Shown in pieces: positions 19,925 through 29,315 of a DNA stretch of 64,000 nucleotides (its first letter is position 1; every line of letters starts with the position of its first letter). The stretch lies in contig CM043967.1 in the NCBI GenBank assembly GCA_014529385.2, positions 86,603,278 to 86,667,277 of the forward strand, written 5' to 3'. This DNA is from Adiantum capillus-veneris (lineage: Eukaryota > Streptophyta > Polypodiopsida > Polypodiales > Pteridaceae). A program made the translations under genes and the position numbers. The notes beneath the pieces were generated by a model. That model did not search any database, was not told the DNA's origin, and saw only the letters and a program-made list of their open reading frames with translations.

Positions 19925-20387
19925 TATTGAGCTTCCGGCTAAGGAAAGCTATAGGATGACCATGCTGCTGAAGCACAGCGCCTATGGCAACATTGCTCGC
20001 ATCCGTCCATACCTCAAAGGGATCTTCCCAAGAGGCAAGGATAAGACACGGTGCCTCTGTCACCGCAACCTTGAGAGCTGCGAAAGCCTCAATGGCTGCC
20101 TCGGGCAAGTCTATGCGCTGACGGCGAGTCTTTACCCCTTTCAAAACATCAGTCATAGGTGCAGCAATGCGTGCAAAATTCTGTATGTGCGAACTATATG
20201 CTTGACATAAACCAAGAAAAGAACGCACATCATATGTAGTTTTGGGAAAATCCCAATTACGAACCTGTTCCACCTTCGCGGGATCTAGCTTGACGCCTTC
20301 TGCAGAAATGATATAACCCAGATAAGTGACTTTAGTAAGAAAAAATTCAGACTTCTTAGTTGCTATGTATAACTTACACTCATCCAA
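19782..20387 (-). pseudogene. GYP-A RT C-terminal part and RNase H domain
   Basis: The frame (201 residues) starts MDECKLYIATKKSEFFLTKV (RT thumb). It continues through VRSFLGLCQAYSSHIQNFAR and the RNase H start (EDPFEVWTDASNVAIGAVLQ, KNYSVYDKELLSVIHSLKHW). The break from the upstream RT frame is a single TAA at about 20,421-20,423. A related copy at 55,048-55,425 has a Gln codon there (SASWEQHEKDVERV), so the lesion is a CAA to TAA change. Confidence 0.85.
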
Positions 20388-20420
20388 ACGAGGTAGTACC
20401 CTTTCAACATCTCTTTCATG

Positions 20421-21140
20421 TTATTCCCACGATGCAGAAAAAATGAGAATATCATCTAAAAAGATGAATACACATACACCGACCATATCACCGAAACGAC
20501 CTACCATGAGATGATTGAACGTACCCATGGCACCTGTCAATCCAAAAGGCATAACAATATACTCCCATTGCCCTCGCTCGGTGCGAAAAGCGGTCTTAAA
20601 AATGTCGCCTTTGAATACCCGTACCTGATGGTATTCACTTTTGAGATCGACCTTGCTGAAAACCTTTGCCCCATTGAGCCTATCAAGGATATACTCAATG
20701 CGAGGCATCGGAAACTTGTTCTTGACGGTCATCTTGTTTAATGCCCTGTAATCAACACACAAACGAGACGAACCATCCTTCTTGCGAACAAACAAAATAG
20801 GAGCAGCAAAAGGACTTACATTAGGACGTATGAATCCTCTAGCCACCAACTCCGTGAGTTGTTGCTCTAACTCTTCCTCCTGTGTCTTGTTCAAACGGTA
20901 GGGAGCCTTACTGACAGGCTGTGCTCCCTCCATAAGCTCGATGCGATGGTCCTCCGGCCGCTCGGGTGGGAGACGAGGTGGAAGATCATCCTGCAAAAAG
21001 AGATGTTTAAACTTCGTAAACAACTCTGAATACTTAGCTGGAGCCTGAATGCTCTGGGAAACTGGAGCAGCATAGATGAATGCCGCTTGTGCTCCTCGTC
21101 GTAATTCACGCTTTACCTGCACATGCGAGATGAGAGGCAA
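20421..21140 (-). pseudogene. GYP-A reverse transcriptase, fingers and palm
   Basis: The frame of 239 residues shows the conserved RT blocks in order: GFIRPNVSPFAAPILFVRKK, RLCVDYRALNKMTVKNKFPM, FSKVDLKSEYHQVRV (catalytic Asp about residue 165), YIVMPFGLTGAMGTFNHLM and VFIFLDDILIFS (catalytic FLDD about 227-230). The usual KSGYHQ is KSEYHQ here, a Gly-to-Glu change next to the active site. It overlaps the protease frame by a frameshift. Confidence 0.88.
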
Positions 21141-21520
21141 AGATTCAAGCCCTCCTCAGCACGAATGATGAGGGGGGAATCAATTTTGGTATGTAAAGTG
21201 AGAGTGTTAGCCTCAAAATCAATGAGAGCGTTGAGCTCACGAAACCATTTAATGCCCAAAATCATATCACATCTTGAGAGAGGAGAAACAAGAAATTTTC
21301 TACGAAAAGAAGCTTGTTGAACGGTAAACATCACATCAAGGCACTCCTTCGTGATGAGAGAGTCCATACCGGGAGCGAAGCCAGAAACCTCGAGAGGAGA
21401 TTTTTGACTAACTTCAAGGCGGGCTCTCTCAACAAGAGGGGGACTAATCACATCATGCATACTGCCTGGATCAAACAATATGATAAAACGCTTACCTTTT
21501 ACATGACCATAACACTTCAT
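21113..21520 (-). pseudogene. GYP-A aspartic protease domain
   Basis: The frame (135 residues) has GKRFIILFDPGSMHDVISPP near the start. This is the retroviral-type protease active site with D-P-G in place of D-S/T-G. Later it has CDMILGIKWFRELNALIDFE, the second conserved block. It begins shortly after the LINE insertion point at 21,571, so gag and protease of this element are separated by the LINE. Confidence 0.8.
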
Positions 21521-21555
21521 GAGAGACTCATCAATGTGTGTGTCAGAGTAAGGAG

Positions 21556-21570
21556 AAGATGCAAGTTGGT
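21556..21570 (+). repeat. LINE target-site duplication, left copy
   Basis: aagatgcaagttggt here and aagatgcaggttggt at 26,176-26,190 flank the LINE, one mismatch in 15. The match may extend two T bases further. It shows where GYP-A was cut. Confidence 0.82.
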
Positions 21571-21997
21571 TTTTTTTCTTTTCAGAGAAAAATATCCTTC
21601 TATTAGTTAATGAAAACTGCCCATAGGGCTACAACCACCTCTGCAAGAGAGGGCTACAACAAGCATGATGGGGAGACTCTCCCAATGAAAAATCATCATA
21701 TATACAATGAGGCTAAATCAAGAGATGGGATGAGGGAAGAGCCACACAGGTGGACAGTAGTGCCATCTGAGCGCCCCCTGGCCTCGGCTATCTGGAGTCC
21801 CACAACCTCTCCCAAAAATTTGCCAAGAACTCGACTGTGAGACCCTCCTCCTGCCAATGACGTGCTGCAGCGGGGAGGGCCTCTCTCTGTGCTGCTAGTA
21901 TATGACGTCCCAGTCGAACATTGTACTGAAAGAACGGGACTCCTGGGTGGTCTGCAGAAGAGAAGGGGTCCCTCCATAGCCACTCACCAGGATCCAA
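21571..21997 (-). other. LINE 3' region
   Basis: This follows the RT frame and ends in the A-rich tail. A 95-residue frame (21,696-21,983, QCSTGTSYTSSTERG, SHSRVLGKFLGEVVGLQIAE) continues the RT C-terminal region out of frame. No domain is recognisable. Confidence 0.5.
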
Positions 21998-23872
21998 CTA
22001 TACTCGTGCCAACGGACAACACTCCCAAGCCCATAGCCTCCAGTGTCCTGTCTCAAGAACTACTGGGTCAGGGTCTATGATGCAGGTCCGCCCACTGATA
22101 CCCACTACTCTGATCCTCTGAAAACAGCACTCTGCTACCTGCGGGGCCTCTACTGCAACTCGTTGTAGTCGTCGCCCACTCTGAAGCTCGAAGAACAGGA
22201 CCGAGGCAGACTCTGAGCAGGCCCTGACTGAAATGAGAAGCTCCAGTCGTGTGAAGGCTCCCATCCACCGGGGTGCTACTGGCTCGAGAGGCGTGAGCCA
22301 CTCAGCTGGAACTGACTCTGAGATGTCCTGACACATCCTCTGCACCCCTCTCATGCCCTGTAGCTGGAAACCCTGCACCTCCTCTGACAAACCTGTGAAC
22401 TCTAGCCAGTCACCTAGAGAGCGCGCTGGACCTGCTGCCATGGGACCCCAAGAAACATGAGGCCGACTACCAACCAAGTAGCCTCTCTGAGTGCTAACCA
22501 TGGGGTTCCAGACGAGGGGCTGCCGTAGGCGCTCCTCCGTGCACGTCGGTTGTCTCTGCTCTAGGCCACGCCGTAAGAGCTCCCAAGATCGAAGCAAACT
22601 CACAGCGAAGCGGTCCTCTAGTCTCCTGCTCAAACCAACTCGGCGCATCTCTGTAAAGATCCATATGGTCGAAGGTTGCCAAGGGCCTCCTGACTGAGGC
22701 ACCTTGGCACGAAGCCTCTGCAGCATCCAGGGCTCCTCTCCTGGAAGAAGTCCTTTGACTACGAACTTCCCAAGAAGGGCTTTGCTCTGCTGTGCTGGAT
22801 CAATGATCCCAAGCCCTCCCTGAGAACAAGGAAGTGTGATTACCGACCAAGCCACCTTGGCTCGGGCAATCTGAGTGTCACGTCCTGACCAAAGGAAGTT
22901 CCTGATCAGCCTCTCTGCCTGGCTGATACAAGAACTCGAAAACATCCAGCAAGAAGTGATGTACCACATAGTCGCCAACAACACCTGGTTGGCAACTACT
23001 ACTCTACCAGCCAGCGAAAGTCGTGCTGAGCTCCAATGTAACAACTTTCTCTTGATGGACAGGAGAAGAGGAGCAATCTGCTGCTCGGGGAACAAGTCCA
23101 AACCAACCTGACAACCCAAGTACCGAACTGCAGTCCCTGGGGGAATCCACCTGAAACCCTCTCCTGGCATCCAATCTGGCACATGAGCACTACCAACCAA
23201 GAAAGCCACTGTCTTTCTCCAGTTGATCAGTGCGCCCGATGCACAACAGAAGGTCTCCAAAGCCTGCTCACATGTGTGCAGATTGGCCTCCTGGCCCTCT
23301 AAGTACAAGGCTGAGTCATCGGCAAACTCAGCGTCCAGTAGCTCATCTCCCCGAATAGGGAGTGCTAAGCCTCTCAGACCAACCTGCTCTGACACCAAGA
23401 ATCTGCTCATCGCCTCCGCATAGAACAGAAAGAGAAAGGGGGCAAGAGGACAACCCTGTCTGACCGAGCGTGTGAGCATGAAGCGCTCACCTCTACCTCC
23501 TGCCAAAAGCAGCTGACTGTGAGCCTGTCTGTACAAAGCTGACACCCCTCTGATCCAAGCATCTGAGAAGCCCATCCTGCGTAGAGTGCCCTCTAGAAAG
23601 TCCCAGTCAACTTTGTCGTATGCCTTCTCAAAATCGAGAAGAAGAATCACAAGGTTCTCCCTACGGAGCCGTGCCAGGGCAGAAGCCTCCCAGAAAGTGA
23701 AGATGTTGTCAAGGATACTGCGTTCCTTGACAAAACCTGTCTGAGTCCCATGTATAAGGCTCTCCAAAAGTGGCTGAATCCTCAAACTCAGACTTAGCCT
23801 TGGCAAGAATTTTGTAGGCTGAGTTGAGGATGGTGATGGGGCGCCACTGTCGAATCTCATCCAAGGAGCCAC
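21998..23872 (-). pseudogene. LINE reverse transcriptase (ORF2, C-terminal two thirds)
   Basis: The frame of 624 residues contains the non-LTR RT blocks: TGFVKERSILDNIFTFWEA, VILLLDFEKAYDKVDWDFLE (catalytic Asp about residue 80), RQGCPLAPFLFLFYAEAMSR and DAEFADDSALYLEG (FADD about residues 183-186). INWRKT follows, then a long thumb/connection segment (LHWSSARLSLAGRVVVANQV, MWYITSCW). The first 25 residues are out of frame. The upstream part continues in another frame at about 23,790, so a frameshift separates this from the endonuclease half. Confidence 0.88.
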
Positions 23873-24416
23873 CCTTCTTTGGAATGAGGTAGATCAGGCC
23901 CTAACTCATGCTATCAGGCATCACTCCTGTGTGCAAAATGTACTGAAAGGCACTACACAGATCTGGGCCAAGCAGGTCGCAGTACTCCAAGAAAAAGCTG
24001 GGAGTCAGCCCATCCTCACCTGGACAGCTACCACGAGGGAGGGCCCTAAGAGCCGTGTGCAGCTCCTCAAGCTGAAGTGGTATCTCTAGCCTCTGGCGCA
24101 TCTCCTTAGTCACAAGACCAGGCATCTGTGCCCAAACCTGCTCCCTGCATGCATCCTACCGCTCTGACTGGGGCTCAACAGACAGTAACTCAGGGTAAAA
24201 GTCAGTATCAACTGCACGCATATCCTCGGGCTCACAAACAACTGACCCATCGGGTCTCCTCAACTGATTGACCTTGGCATGCGAGTGCCGAGGTCCCACT
24301 GTCTCAAAGAAAGCACCCGTCACTCTGTCACCCACCTGAGTCCACGGAAATGCCTGTCGGTGAAAGGCAAACTCATGACGCCTCTCCTCTGTGCTAGCAA
24401 GCTCCTGTCGAGCCTG
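23873..24416 (-). pseudogene. LINE linker and RT N-terminal region with stops
   Basis: In the endonuclease frame the minus strand reads on past a TAG at about 24,417, a TAG near 24,158 and a TAG near 23,898. It contains LHTALRALPRGSCPGEDGLT and PSFFLEYCDLLGPDLCSAFQ. After the last stop it has LIYLIPKKGGSLDEIRQWRP and ITILNSAYKILAKA, the canonical start of a LINE RT. Three stops plus the later frameshift make the copy inactive. Confidence 0.8.
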
Positions 24417-25469
24417 CTATAACTGCTCCTCCAACCATGGACTGTCTGGATGCTGCTCCTGCATCCTTTGTAGTGAAGCAATGCCTTGTCTGAGACGCTG
24501 CTCCTCCTCTCTTGCTGCAGCCCGGCGAGCCAGAGACTCCTGGAGAAAAAAGTGGCTAAGCTGAGCTAGGCCTAAGGCCACTCTGTCTGCAGGTGGAACC
24601 TGGCTATCCATGCCCTCTGTCCAGAGAGCCTCTACCCTCTCTCTGAGTGCTGAGTCCAACAAGACCCGCTTTGGGATGCGAAGCATCGTGCTCCCACTCC
24701 TCTGCCTGTCTGCCACTGTGAGGATCACTGGTGCATGGTCCGAGAAGGATGTCCCTGCCAGGATGCCCACTGATCCCCCCAAGTCATTGAAGTGGTCACT
24801 AGTGTAGAAGCGATCTATCCTAGATAGATTCAATCCTCCCACTCTGCGGTCCGATCTAGAGAAGGCAAGACTGGCTAGAGGCCTCACAAAGCCAGAGTGC
24901 TGCCATGTATCCGAGACCCTCAAAGTCATACACAACCTCTCCCAAGCTGCTAACTCGACTCCATGCACAGTAGCATGGTTGCCTCCAATCCTGTCAGAAG
25001 GGTCCTCCAACATGTTGAAGTCCCCTCCTACACACCAATGGTCAGCCTGCGGCAAAGACTCAACAATCTGTGACCAAAACTCTTCACGAGCACTCGCCAC
25101 ATTGGGCGCATAGATGTTCAGGAAGCCCACAAGGCCACCCTGAACCTGCATAGTAATCCATTGAGCCCTGCCTGGCACAATAATCCCTCTGCCCACAATG
25201 GCCTGCTGCAATGAATCCGCAATAGTCATACATACCCCACCTTGGATGCCTCTAGGTCCAAAAGCAGCTGACCAAAAGGTATCATATCGTCCACGCAAAA
25301 TCTGACCACATCGCCGAATGCGGCTCTCACACAGATGGTGCTCCTGAAGCATAAGGAGATCAATCTCTCCTCCCACAAGGCAACGCTGAAGCTCCTGACG
25401 CAATCGGCCCCGCTGTCGTTGAAACTGGGGCCCACCTAGTCCTTGCACGTTCCACGAGACGATCCTCAT
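24417..25469 (-). CDS. LINE apurinic-like endonuclease domain (ORF2 N-terminus)
   Basis: The frame of 350 residues opens MRIVSWNVQGLGG, a typical L1 endonuclease start with Asn 7. It then shows LMLQEHHL (Glu 43), LNIYAPN (about 118-123), VGGDFNMLEDPSDRIGG (Asp 150, Asn 152), LSRIDRFYTSD and SFSDHAPV (Asp 244, His 245). All catalytic positions of the exonuclease-endonuclease-phosphatase fold are present. In intact elements this domain nicks target DNA to prime reverse transcription. The frame ends at a premature TAG before the RT. Confidence 0.9.
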   Translation of the reverse strand: MRIVSWNVQGLGGPQFQRQRGRLRQELQRCLVGGEIDLLMLQEHHLCESRIRRCGQILRGRYDTFWSAAFGPRGIQGGVCMTIADSLQQAIVGRGIIVPGRAQWITMQVQGGLVGFLNIYAPNVASAREEFWSQIVESLPQADHWCVGGDFNMLEDPSDRIGGNHATVHGVELAAWERLCMTLRVSDTWQHSGFVRPLASLAFSRSDRRVGGLNLSRIDRFYTSDHFNDLGGSVGILAGTSFSDHAPVILTVADRQRSGSTMLRIPKRVLLDSALRERVEALWTEGMDSQVPPADRVALGLAQLSHFFLQESLARRAAAREEEQRLRQGIASLQRMQEQHPDSPWLEEQL

Positions 25470-26175
25470 GGGGAGCGAGAGAGAACAGATGCCGCCGCAG
25501 TAGCAAGACGGGCTATCTTCGAGGTTGGCTTGGATGGGGAGTAATCCGTATCCGAGCGTCCTCTAGATAGGCGAGACTGCAGTGAGTGCCTAGCCCAAGC
25601 CCAAGCAGAGCGAGCCGTGCGTAAAGCAACCTCCTCTGTCTAGGAGTCCTCATGAATGTATACATAGCAAGGCAAACACTGCGTATCAGCAAAGAAGTAC
25701 ACCACAATGTGCCTACATCCTGCTGAGTCTTGGGGTGTCACCGCAAACTTGGCCAGTGGCCACAAAGTCTGCAGCAAATCTGTAACTCCAAGTTCTCCCA
25801 TGTGATGAGAGAACTCGAGAACCTGTGTATGTAACCATCCCAACACTGAGTCGAGGGACCACTTTGTCTTGGCCCTACCACAGAGGGGGAAGGAGAAACC
25901 AAATGCTGAGTCCAAGGCCTCTGTCTCCCTAGCGGCGAGGAACAAAGCATGGACCCTGAAGCAGGCTGCCTTGTGGTCTGCTGCGGAGTCGCCGAGAAAG
26001 CGAGTGAACCCGTAGTCGAAGAAGTCCCAGCGGCGTCGGAGGTCAATGCTCGTCAGACCATGGGGGATAGCTGCAAGGGAAGATGTCTGAATCTGCAGAG
26101 GGGGCCGCAAGAAGGGCTGACCCTCTCTCGCTAGGCGACTCGTGGCAAAGGCGCTGCCAAGAGATCTCCTAGCCG
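25470..26175 (-). pseudogene. LINE ORF1 remnant
   Basis: The frame 25,640-26,317 runs through the LINE 5' end into GYP-A sequence. The part inside the LINE (about residues 50-225) has FLRPPLQIQTSSLAAIPHGL and RRRWDFFDYGFTRFLGDSAA, then WLHTQVLEFSHHMGELGVTD and RHIVVYFFADTQCLPCYVYI. I see no RRM or zinc knuckle that would confirm an ORF1 protein. I assign it by its place upstream of the endonuclease. The first 50 residues come from GYP-A in a shifted frame. Confidence 0.5.
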
Positions 26176-26190
26176 CAAGATGCAGGTTGG
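26176..26190 (+). repeat. LINE target-site duplication, right copy
   Basis: aagatgcaggttggt here pairs with aagatgcaagttggt at 21,556-21,570. The bases beyond it belong to GYP-A (continuing gag C-terminus), which confirms the 5' end of the LINE. Confidence 0.82.
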
Positions 26191-26509
26191 TTTGTGATAG
26201 TGCTTGTGGTTGCTGTGGGTGCCTTTTGTTCTTTAGGTGGGACTGTATTAGGACAGGCCTTCTTAATGTGACCCTTGACGTGACATTGAAAACATCTACT
26301 TCTTTAGCATAAATCACTTGTTCTTCTGCCGTGATGTATCCTCCTATAATTCCTTGTGAAGCTTTTTCATCAGGGGTTAGCTTAGGTTTTGCAGGTGCTT
26401 TAGCTTTACCCTTAGATTCATTGTTATTCTTTTCCGAGGAATTAGAGGAAGAAGGGCTAGGAGAATTACCATTCTTACCGTTCTTACCATTCTGTGTGTT
26501 CTGAGAATT
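26191..26509 (-). pseudogene. GYP-A gag C-terminal part with CCHC zinc knuckle
   Basis: In one frame the minus strand reads CFQCHVKGHIKKAC (C-X2-C-X4-H-X4-C, at about 26,245-26,290), followed by PNTVPPKEQKA. Between this and the gag stop, the frame in phase with gag reads a Ser/Asn/Lys-rich stretch (NGNSPSPSSSNSSEKNNN). A TAG at 26,510 separates it from gag and at least one frameshift precedes the knuckle. Confidence 0.75.
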
Positions 26510-27655
26510 CTACGGGGTTCCATGAGAAGTCTTGTTTTCCTTAGGCTTTCCTTTGTTGTGCTTCATCTCGTGTGCGAGAGCAATCGCTACCGCTTTGTTG
26601 AGATCGATTGGATCTAGTACCTCGACATCATACTTGATATACTCGTCCAATCCGTAAAGAAAGGCCTCCTTGCGCTCCGAATCCGATTTGCGTAATTGAG
26701 TGCCGAGCTGCAAAACACGATTAGAGAAAGACATAACCGGCATACCATTTTGCTTGAGAGCGCGCCAATCGTCCTTCAATCGTGCAAGGTACTGAGGTGG
26801 CATAAACCGTGCCTTGAGCTTGTCTTGGAAATCAGCCCAACTAAAAGAGAGGGGCGTGAATTCATCGGCTTCCTCTAGGTGCACAGCTAGCTGTGCCTCT
26901 TGCCATGCGTGGTACCAATTTATGGCATCACCGGCAAGGTACATAGCTGCCGTGAAAACTTTGCTATTTCCTGTTTTCTTAGTTGTCGCAAAATAAGCAT
27001 TAAATTGATGCAACCAAGAATGAATAACCGTAGCATCCATCTTACCGTCATACTTACTGAAAGTCAACTTCTCTGTGACCGGGTGGTTGGAATCCGCATC
27101 GTGGCTTGCGCCACTTGATGAACTCGCACGATCCTTGGGTGGTTCGGATTTTGAGGCAAGTACCTGTCGAACCAATTCTTGAGTTCGTAGTCCTCTTTGA
27201 GCCTCTCGCTCGACCTCCAAGGCCACGCTGCTTGCTGCCGCTTCCTCCTTTGTTAGTTCTTTTCTTTCTTTTTGTGCGTCGCGTTCGCGTTCTAAAGCAA
27301 GGCGATTGTCTTCTTGTTGTGCGGCAAGTCTTGCGTTTCTTTTGTCGCGCGCACGGTCCTTAGCGGCTTGTTCTGCGGCAAGTCTTGCAATTCTTTCGTC
27401 GCACTCATGGTCCTTAGCTTCTTGTTGTTCTGCTTTGCTTGCGAGTTGTGCCAACGCAACTCGATTCGTTTCTTGTTGTGTCATCATGTCCAACATTGAC
27501 TTGACCATCGCCTCCATAGACGTGGGTCCAACTCGTGGAGTAGATGGCGAAGGGGGAGGGTTGGAAAAATCTCCTGGTGGGGAGAATCCTTTTTCGCCTC
27601 TCTCATGCTCATCACCTGTATGCGAAGTATCCATTCCGCTTCGGGTGACGACCAT
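26510..27655 (-). CDS. GYP-A gag, 381 residues
   Basis: It starts MVVTRSGMDTSHTGDEH. A long charged helix follows (residues about 65-175, many Glu/Arg/Ala, heptad-like, probably coiled coil). The gag core comes next: LTFSKYDGKMDATVIHSWLH, FNAYFATTKKTGNSKVFTAA and WADFQDKLKARFMPPQYLAR, then the typical end with VLDPIDLNKAVAIALAHE. Gag forms the particle that houses reverse transcription. The stop at 26,510 is probably premature because the zinc knuckle lies just beyond. Confidence 0.85.
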   Translation of the reverse strand: MVVTRSGMDTSHTGDEHERGEKGFSPPGDFSNPPPSPSTPRVGPTSMEAMVKSMLDMMTQQETNRVALAQLASKAEQQEAKDHECDERIARLAAEQAAKDRARDKRNARLAAQQEDNRLALERERDAQKERKELTKEEAAASSVALEVEREAQRGLRTQELVRQVLASKSEPPKDRASSSSGASHDADSNHPVTEKLTFSKYDGKMDATVIHSWLHQFNAYFATTKKTGNSKVFTAAMYLAGDAINWYHAWQEAQLAVHLEEADEFTPLSFSWADFQDKLKARFMPPQYLARLKDDWRALKQNGMPVMSFSNRVLQLGTQLRKSDSERKEAFLYGLDEYIKYDVEVLDPIDLNKAVAIALAHEMKHNKGKPKENKTSHGTP

Positions 27656-28064
27656 GCACTATGATCTTTGGTTCTTAAGTTCACGAGGAGCTTGGGTTCT
27701 TGAGGGTCTTGAGGTTTTCTTTTGCTTGCAAATCGCGTTTGAGAAGGATCTTCTTTTCACCCTATTTCTACTCTTTTCCGCGGGCGCACCCCTTGGCAGC
27801 CTTGCGCTCACACCAAGGTTGCTTTTTCCCACCTCACGTCGATTGGCCGGCCGCTAAGTGCATGGTCCGCTCCCAATGAGTGAAAAGAGACACAAGGGGA
27901 GGTTGGACAAGCCCTTCTTTCTTGGGATTCTTGTCACTCTTCAACAAAACACGATCAGGAATCGACACGCCCAAGCGAACTTGGGTTCGTGCGACCTCAA
28001 CAAGCAAAAAACATTCTTGTGGTTCTTGTGGTTCTTTCCTTGAGTAATACAGAACACTTCCAAA
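27656..28064 (-). other. GYP-A untranslated leader
   Basis: This is the stretch between the PBS and the gag start on the minus strand. It matches positions 1-340 (leader of A0) closely. No coding capacity is supported; plus-strand frames here are shadows. Confidence 0.7.
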
Positions 28065-28076
28065 GCTCTGATACCA
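28065..28076 (-). other. Primer binding site of GYP-A
   Basis: The plus strand gctctgatacca is a perfect complement of TGGTATCAGAGC. It lies one base from the LTR start at 28,078. Confidence 0.9.
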
Positions 28077-28077
28077 A

Positions 28078-29257
28078 TGTAAGGTGCAGCGGAATGAATG
28101 TTGTATTTTCTCAAGATGAGTGATCCATATTTGCTCAAGGTTCCTTTTAGTTCTTTTGGAAGGCAGAGCCTTCTGTTCTTTATGGAGAGTACTGTGATCA
28201 CGAACAAAGTGGGTGGATATTGTGCGTGCAAGTGTATGAGACTGAGAGAAAGAGAGAAGAGAGATACGACACTAGAGACGTTGTAAAACCCTCCTCCGAA
28301 GGCCCCACTCTCGTCGGCGAGAGTGGTTTACTATTGATTGCACAAAGTGGTACAATGATGATGCATGGAACTGATGCAACTTGGGACTATGTCGGTGACG
28401 ACGTTGATGACTTAAGGGCTGAAATCTGCCAGAACTTTGGGGCGGTTTTGTGTGGCTGAAAACGCAGGTTTGGCTGCGTTTTTAGGGCTGAAAAACACCG
28501 CTGTCCTTGTCTCTGAAAACGCTGATTTGTTGCTGCGATTGAAGGCTGAAAACGCTGCTCATCTGCAGGTTTATGGCTGGGTTTTTTCATGCTGAAAACG
28601 CTGGCTAAAACACTGAGATCTGCAGTCCCTTTTGGCTGAAAACGCTAGCTTACTGCAGCCCTTTGATGGCGATCCAAAACGCTAGGACTTGTGGGTTGAG
28701 GGAGATAGCAAAAACGCTAGGGTTGGAGACTGTTGGCGATATGCTGCTTGTTGAAACGCCAAGTTGCAAGAGAGGATGGCGCTAACAAAAATGCTGGGCT
28801 GAATGGGGAGGGGGCTCGCCAAGGGATGCTTGGAGAGGTCTTGCTGAGAGAGGGGGAGTACCTGCTGCCCGGGGGCCTGTTGTGCTCCTTGCTCATCTGC
28901 CCAAGAGTGCTAGCCTAGGGTTGCTTATATATTAAGTTACCCAATTTGCCCTACCTACTTTCCAACAAAAGTCACTTAAAAATAATAAGTGAAAAATGTA
29001 AAAAATAGGTAAAATAGGCTAAATGCACTGGAAAATTCCCCAAACTAACCTTGATGGAATCTGATGTAAACGCTTATGCTTATGCTGTGTGCAACCAAAG
29101 GATATGCATCTATGCTAAGTGACTGGGCATGCACGGTCTACGAATAGACTCACAAACGTGCCAGTTCACTTCTAATCTAGACTGATTGGACTTGACGGAA
29201 ACCCTGTTATGGTATAGCTTGTCCACGGACACATAGGGTTGGATGTGTCACCTGACA
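28078..29257 (-). repeat. GYP-A 5' LTR
   Basis: It runs from TGTAAGGTGCAGCGG to CACCTGACA, 1,180 bp, and is followed by the TCTTC duplication. Between about 28,440 and 28,800 it carries roughly eleven copies of a short (c)tgaaaacgct(ag)-type motif, spaced mostly 25-45 bp. Confidence 0.88.
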
Positions 29258-29302
29258 TCTTCCCAGAGTCGTCCTCCTTTATGGAGAGAGAGAGGAGACC
29301 AT

Positions 29303-29314
29303 GCTCTGATACCA
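29303..29314 (-). other. Primer binding site of GYP-C
   Basis: The plus strand gctctgatacca lies one base from the GYP-C LTR start (TGTCATAAAGG at 29,316). Only 40 bp of leader, 29,263-29,302, separate it from the GYP-A insertion. Confidence 0.88.
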
Positions 29315-29315
29315 C

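Larger units (their letters stand above)
21571..26175 (-). mobile_element. L1-like LINE inserted in GYP-A between zinc knuckle and protease
   Basis: About 4.6 kb on the minus strand with an endonuclease/RT polyprotein and part of ORF1. It ends in an A-rich tail (plus strand tttttttcttttcag at 21,571). It has a duplication of about 15 bp and lacks LTRs. The base composition is GC-richer than the surrounding gypsy element. The 5' end is probably truncated, because the ORF1 part starts without its own recognisable N-terminus. Confidence 0.88.
15312..29262 (-). mobile_element. GYP-A: Ty3/gypsy chromovirus with TCTTC target duplication, split by a LINE
   Basis: TCTTC stands at 15,312-15,316 and 29,258-29,262, just outside TGTAAGG...TGACA ends. 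On the minus strand: 5' LTR (28,078-29,257), PBS, leader, gag (26,510-27,655), zinc knuckle, [LINE], protease, RT, RNase H, integrase, chromodomain, polypurine tract, and a 3' LTR region that is three partial LTRs in a row (15,317-18,186). The target duplication shows that the odd LTR triplet is part of the inserted or later-modified element rather than several separate insertions. Confidence 0.87.

Noticed and set aside
27306-27857. A 183-codon plus-strand frame rich in Ser, Leu and Ala
   Set aside because: It is the complement of the coiled-coil part of GYP-A gag and its leader.
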